A DNA stretch of 6,077 bases from NCBI RefSeq assembly GCF_937949835.1, contig NZ_CALEDC010000204.1, positions 1 through 6,077 of the forward strand, written 5' to 3'. The notes beneath the pieces were generated by a model. The model was not told the DNA's origin and searched no databases. It saw only the letters and a program-made list of their open reading frames with translations. The stretch comes from an uncultured Campylobacter sp. (GTDB lineage: Bacteria; Campylobacterota; Campylobacteria; Campylobacterales; Campylobacteraceae). The position numbers and the translations under genes are program-made. This document shows, piece after piece, positions 5,260 through 6,077 of this stretch. How positions within the stretch are numbered: the stretch's first letter is position 1; each line of letters opens with the position of its first letter.

Positions 5260-6077
5260 TTATTGCTCTCGTTTTATCTCTTTGGTTTTTTCATCGTAAT
5301 AATATCCTTGCTCCACACCCAGCAAATTATCTTTTATATCGTATTTATATGTATAATTTTCATCAAAAATACCTAGATAAAAAGCATACCGACTATATTT
5401 TATACCTTCTAACTCAAAAAACGCTTTATACGGTTTTATATCTTTCTTTTTAAAGTTATATAAATTACAAAAATTATCGTATTTTTTATCTATTAGGCTT
5501 ACATACATATCAAAAAATAGCATGTCGGTTGGAATAGAAAAAATTTTATCATTAGGATATTTGTGGTCGTATATTTTAGGATTAATTTCATTTAAAAATA
5601 TTTTTTCCGTAAATAACATATCAAATACATGTTTATCATTTTCTAATCCGCTAAAATATAATTTGTATTTTAAATTTCCATCCGACAAGATTAAACTATT
5701 ATTATTTTCCCAGGGGTAAACAACTTCGCCTTTAAGCATGGACATATTTACAAAATCTTTGAAATTTGCTACGGCTTGTTTACCGTTGCAAGCCCTGTCT
5801 CCCAAATCCATAAAATATTCTAAATTTATATTGTCATCTACAATGAAAAATTCGCAAGCTTTATCTGGACGATTATTTCCACCGCATCTTTCCACCAACC
5901 CGCTATAAAAATTATAAAATTCATCGTCTACTTTACCGTATTGCTTCTTTATTTTTCTTTCCATATCACGGAATTCCTCCGCTGAAATATTTATAGATTT
6001 ATAGGTCTTTTTAAGTATACATTTTAACGCCCTATCTTTAAGCCGTATATCTGTAAGATTGCCATCTAGATCGCATA
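5260..6077 (-). CDS. Hypothetical protein, AT-rich orphan, probably 5' partial at window edge
   Basis: I recognise no family. On the minus strand the frame ends with TAA at 5262-5260. An ATG at 5964-5962 would give 234 residues and has GGAGG 11 nt upstream, a rather long spacing. The same frame stays open for 37 more codons to the window edge with no in-frame ATG, GTG or TTG, reading CDLDGNLTDIRLKDRAL and then a Lys-rich stretch, which looks like protein. I therefore favour a start outside the window. The product is rich in Asp, Asn, Lys, Tyr and Phe, with cysteines at 27, 37 and 59 (from the ATG) and two more in the upstream part. It has no obvious membrane segment; any signal peptide would be in the missing part. 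The C-terminus (GYYYDEKTKEIKREQ) is charged. Base composition is far more AT-rich than the genes to its left (9 of 60 G+C at 5581-5640, against 35 of 60 at 661-720), suggesting horizontal acquisition. It is convergent with the exporter genes. Confidence 0.72.
   Translation of the reverse strand, partial: CDLDGNLTDIRLKDRALKCILKKTYKSINISAEEFRDMERKIKKQYGKVDDEFYNFYSGLVERCGGNNRPDKACEFFIVDDNINLEYFMDLGDRACNGKQAVANFKDFVNMSMLKGEVVYPWENNNSLILSDGNLKYKLYFSGLENDKHVFDMLFTEKIFLNEINPKIYDHKYPNDKIFSIPTDMLFFDMYVSLIDKKYDNFCNLYNFKKKDIKPYKAFFELEGIKYSRYAFYLGIFDENYTYKYDIKDNLLGVEQGYYYDEKTKEIKREQ

Noticed and set aside
5206..5270. Possible bidirectional terminator between the convergent units
   Set aside because: The only hairpins are a 5-bp all-A/T palindrome (AATTT TAT AAATT, 5242-5254) and a weak, bulged GAG...CTC pairing that runs into the minus-strand coding end. 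Neither is convincing.

Overview
The window looks like chromosomal DNA from a Campylobacter-type epsilonproteobacterium (Campylobacterota), probably one of the higher-GC oral species. The grounds are the gene order, a probable trmB end followed by ftsE, ftsX and an M23/LytM-domain gene, which matches the order I recall from C. jejuni (Cj1278c to Cj1275c), and the frequent AAATTT-type wording in coding sequence. Genus is an inference; no rRNA or other marker is present.

Positions 1-5205 form one tightly packed plus-strand gene cluster. It opens with the 3' end of a probable tRNA (guanine-N7)-methyltransferase gene whose visible part carries a degenerate 13-14-residue repeat (1-540). It continues with ftsE (528-1217), ftsX (1204-2019) and an EnvC-like coiled-coil/LytM protein (2016-3398). 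Next come an unrecognised Asn/Ser-rich low-complexity ORF (3401-3871) and the two halves of a ThrE/YjjP-YjjB type exporter (3897-4712 and 4705-5205). Almost every junction is an overlap (13, 14, 4 and 8 nt) or a gap of 2 to 25 nt, so co-transcription and translational coupling are likely. No promoter is visible inside the cluster.

The functional core is a cell-division module. FtsE (cytoplasmic ATPase) and FtsX (membrane subunit) would act across the inner membrane on the periplasmic coiled-coil protein. The LytM domain of that protein has lost its recognisable zinc-ligand motifs, so it is more likely an activator of a separate peptidoglycan amidase than an enzyme. The exporter pair downstream has no obvious mechanistic link to division.

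The last ~820 bases (5260-6077) hold a convergent minus-strand gene of very different, AT-rich composition and unknown function. Its reading frame stays open to the window edge, so it is probably cut off at its 5' end. The 54-bp spacer between the two convergent units (5206-5259) shows no convincing terminator. The features most worth a second look are the two unrelated in-frame repeat regions in the same operon, the degenerate LytM domain, and the AT-rich orphan.
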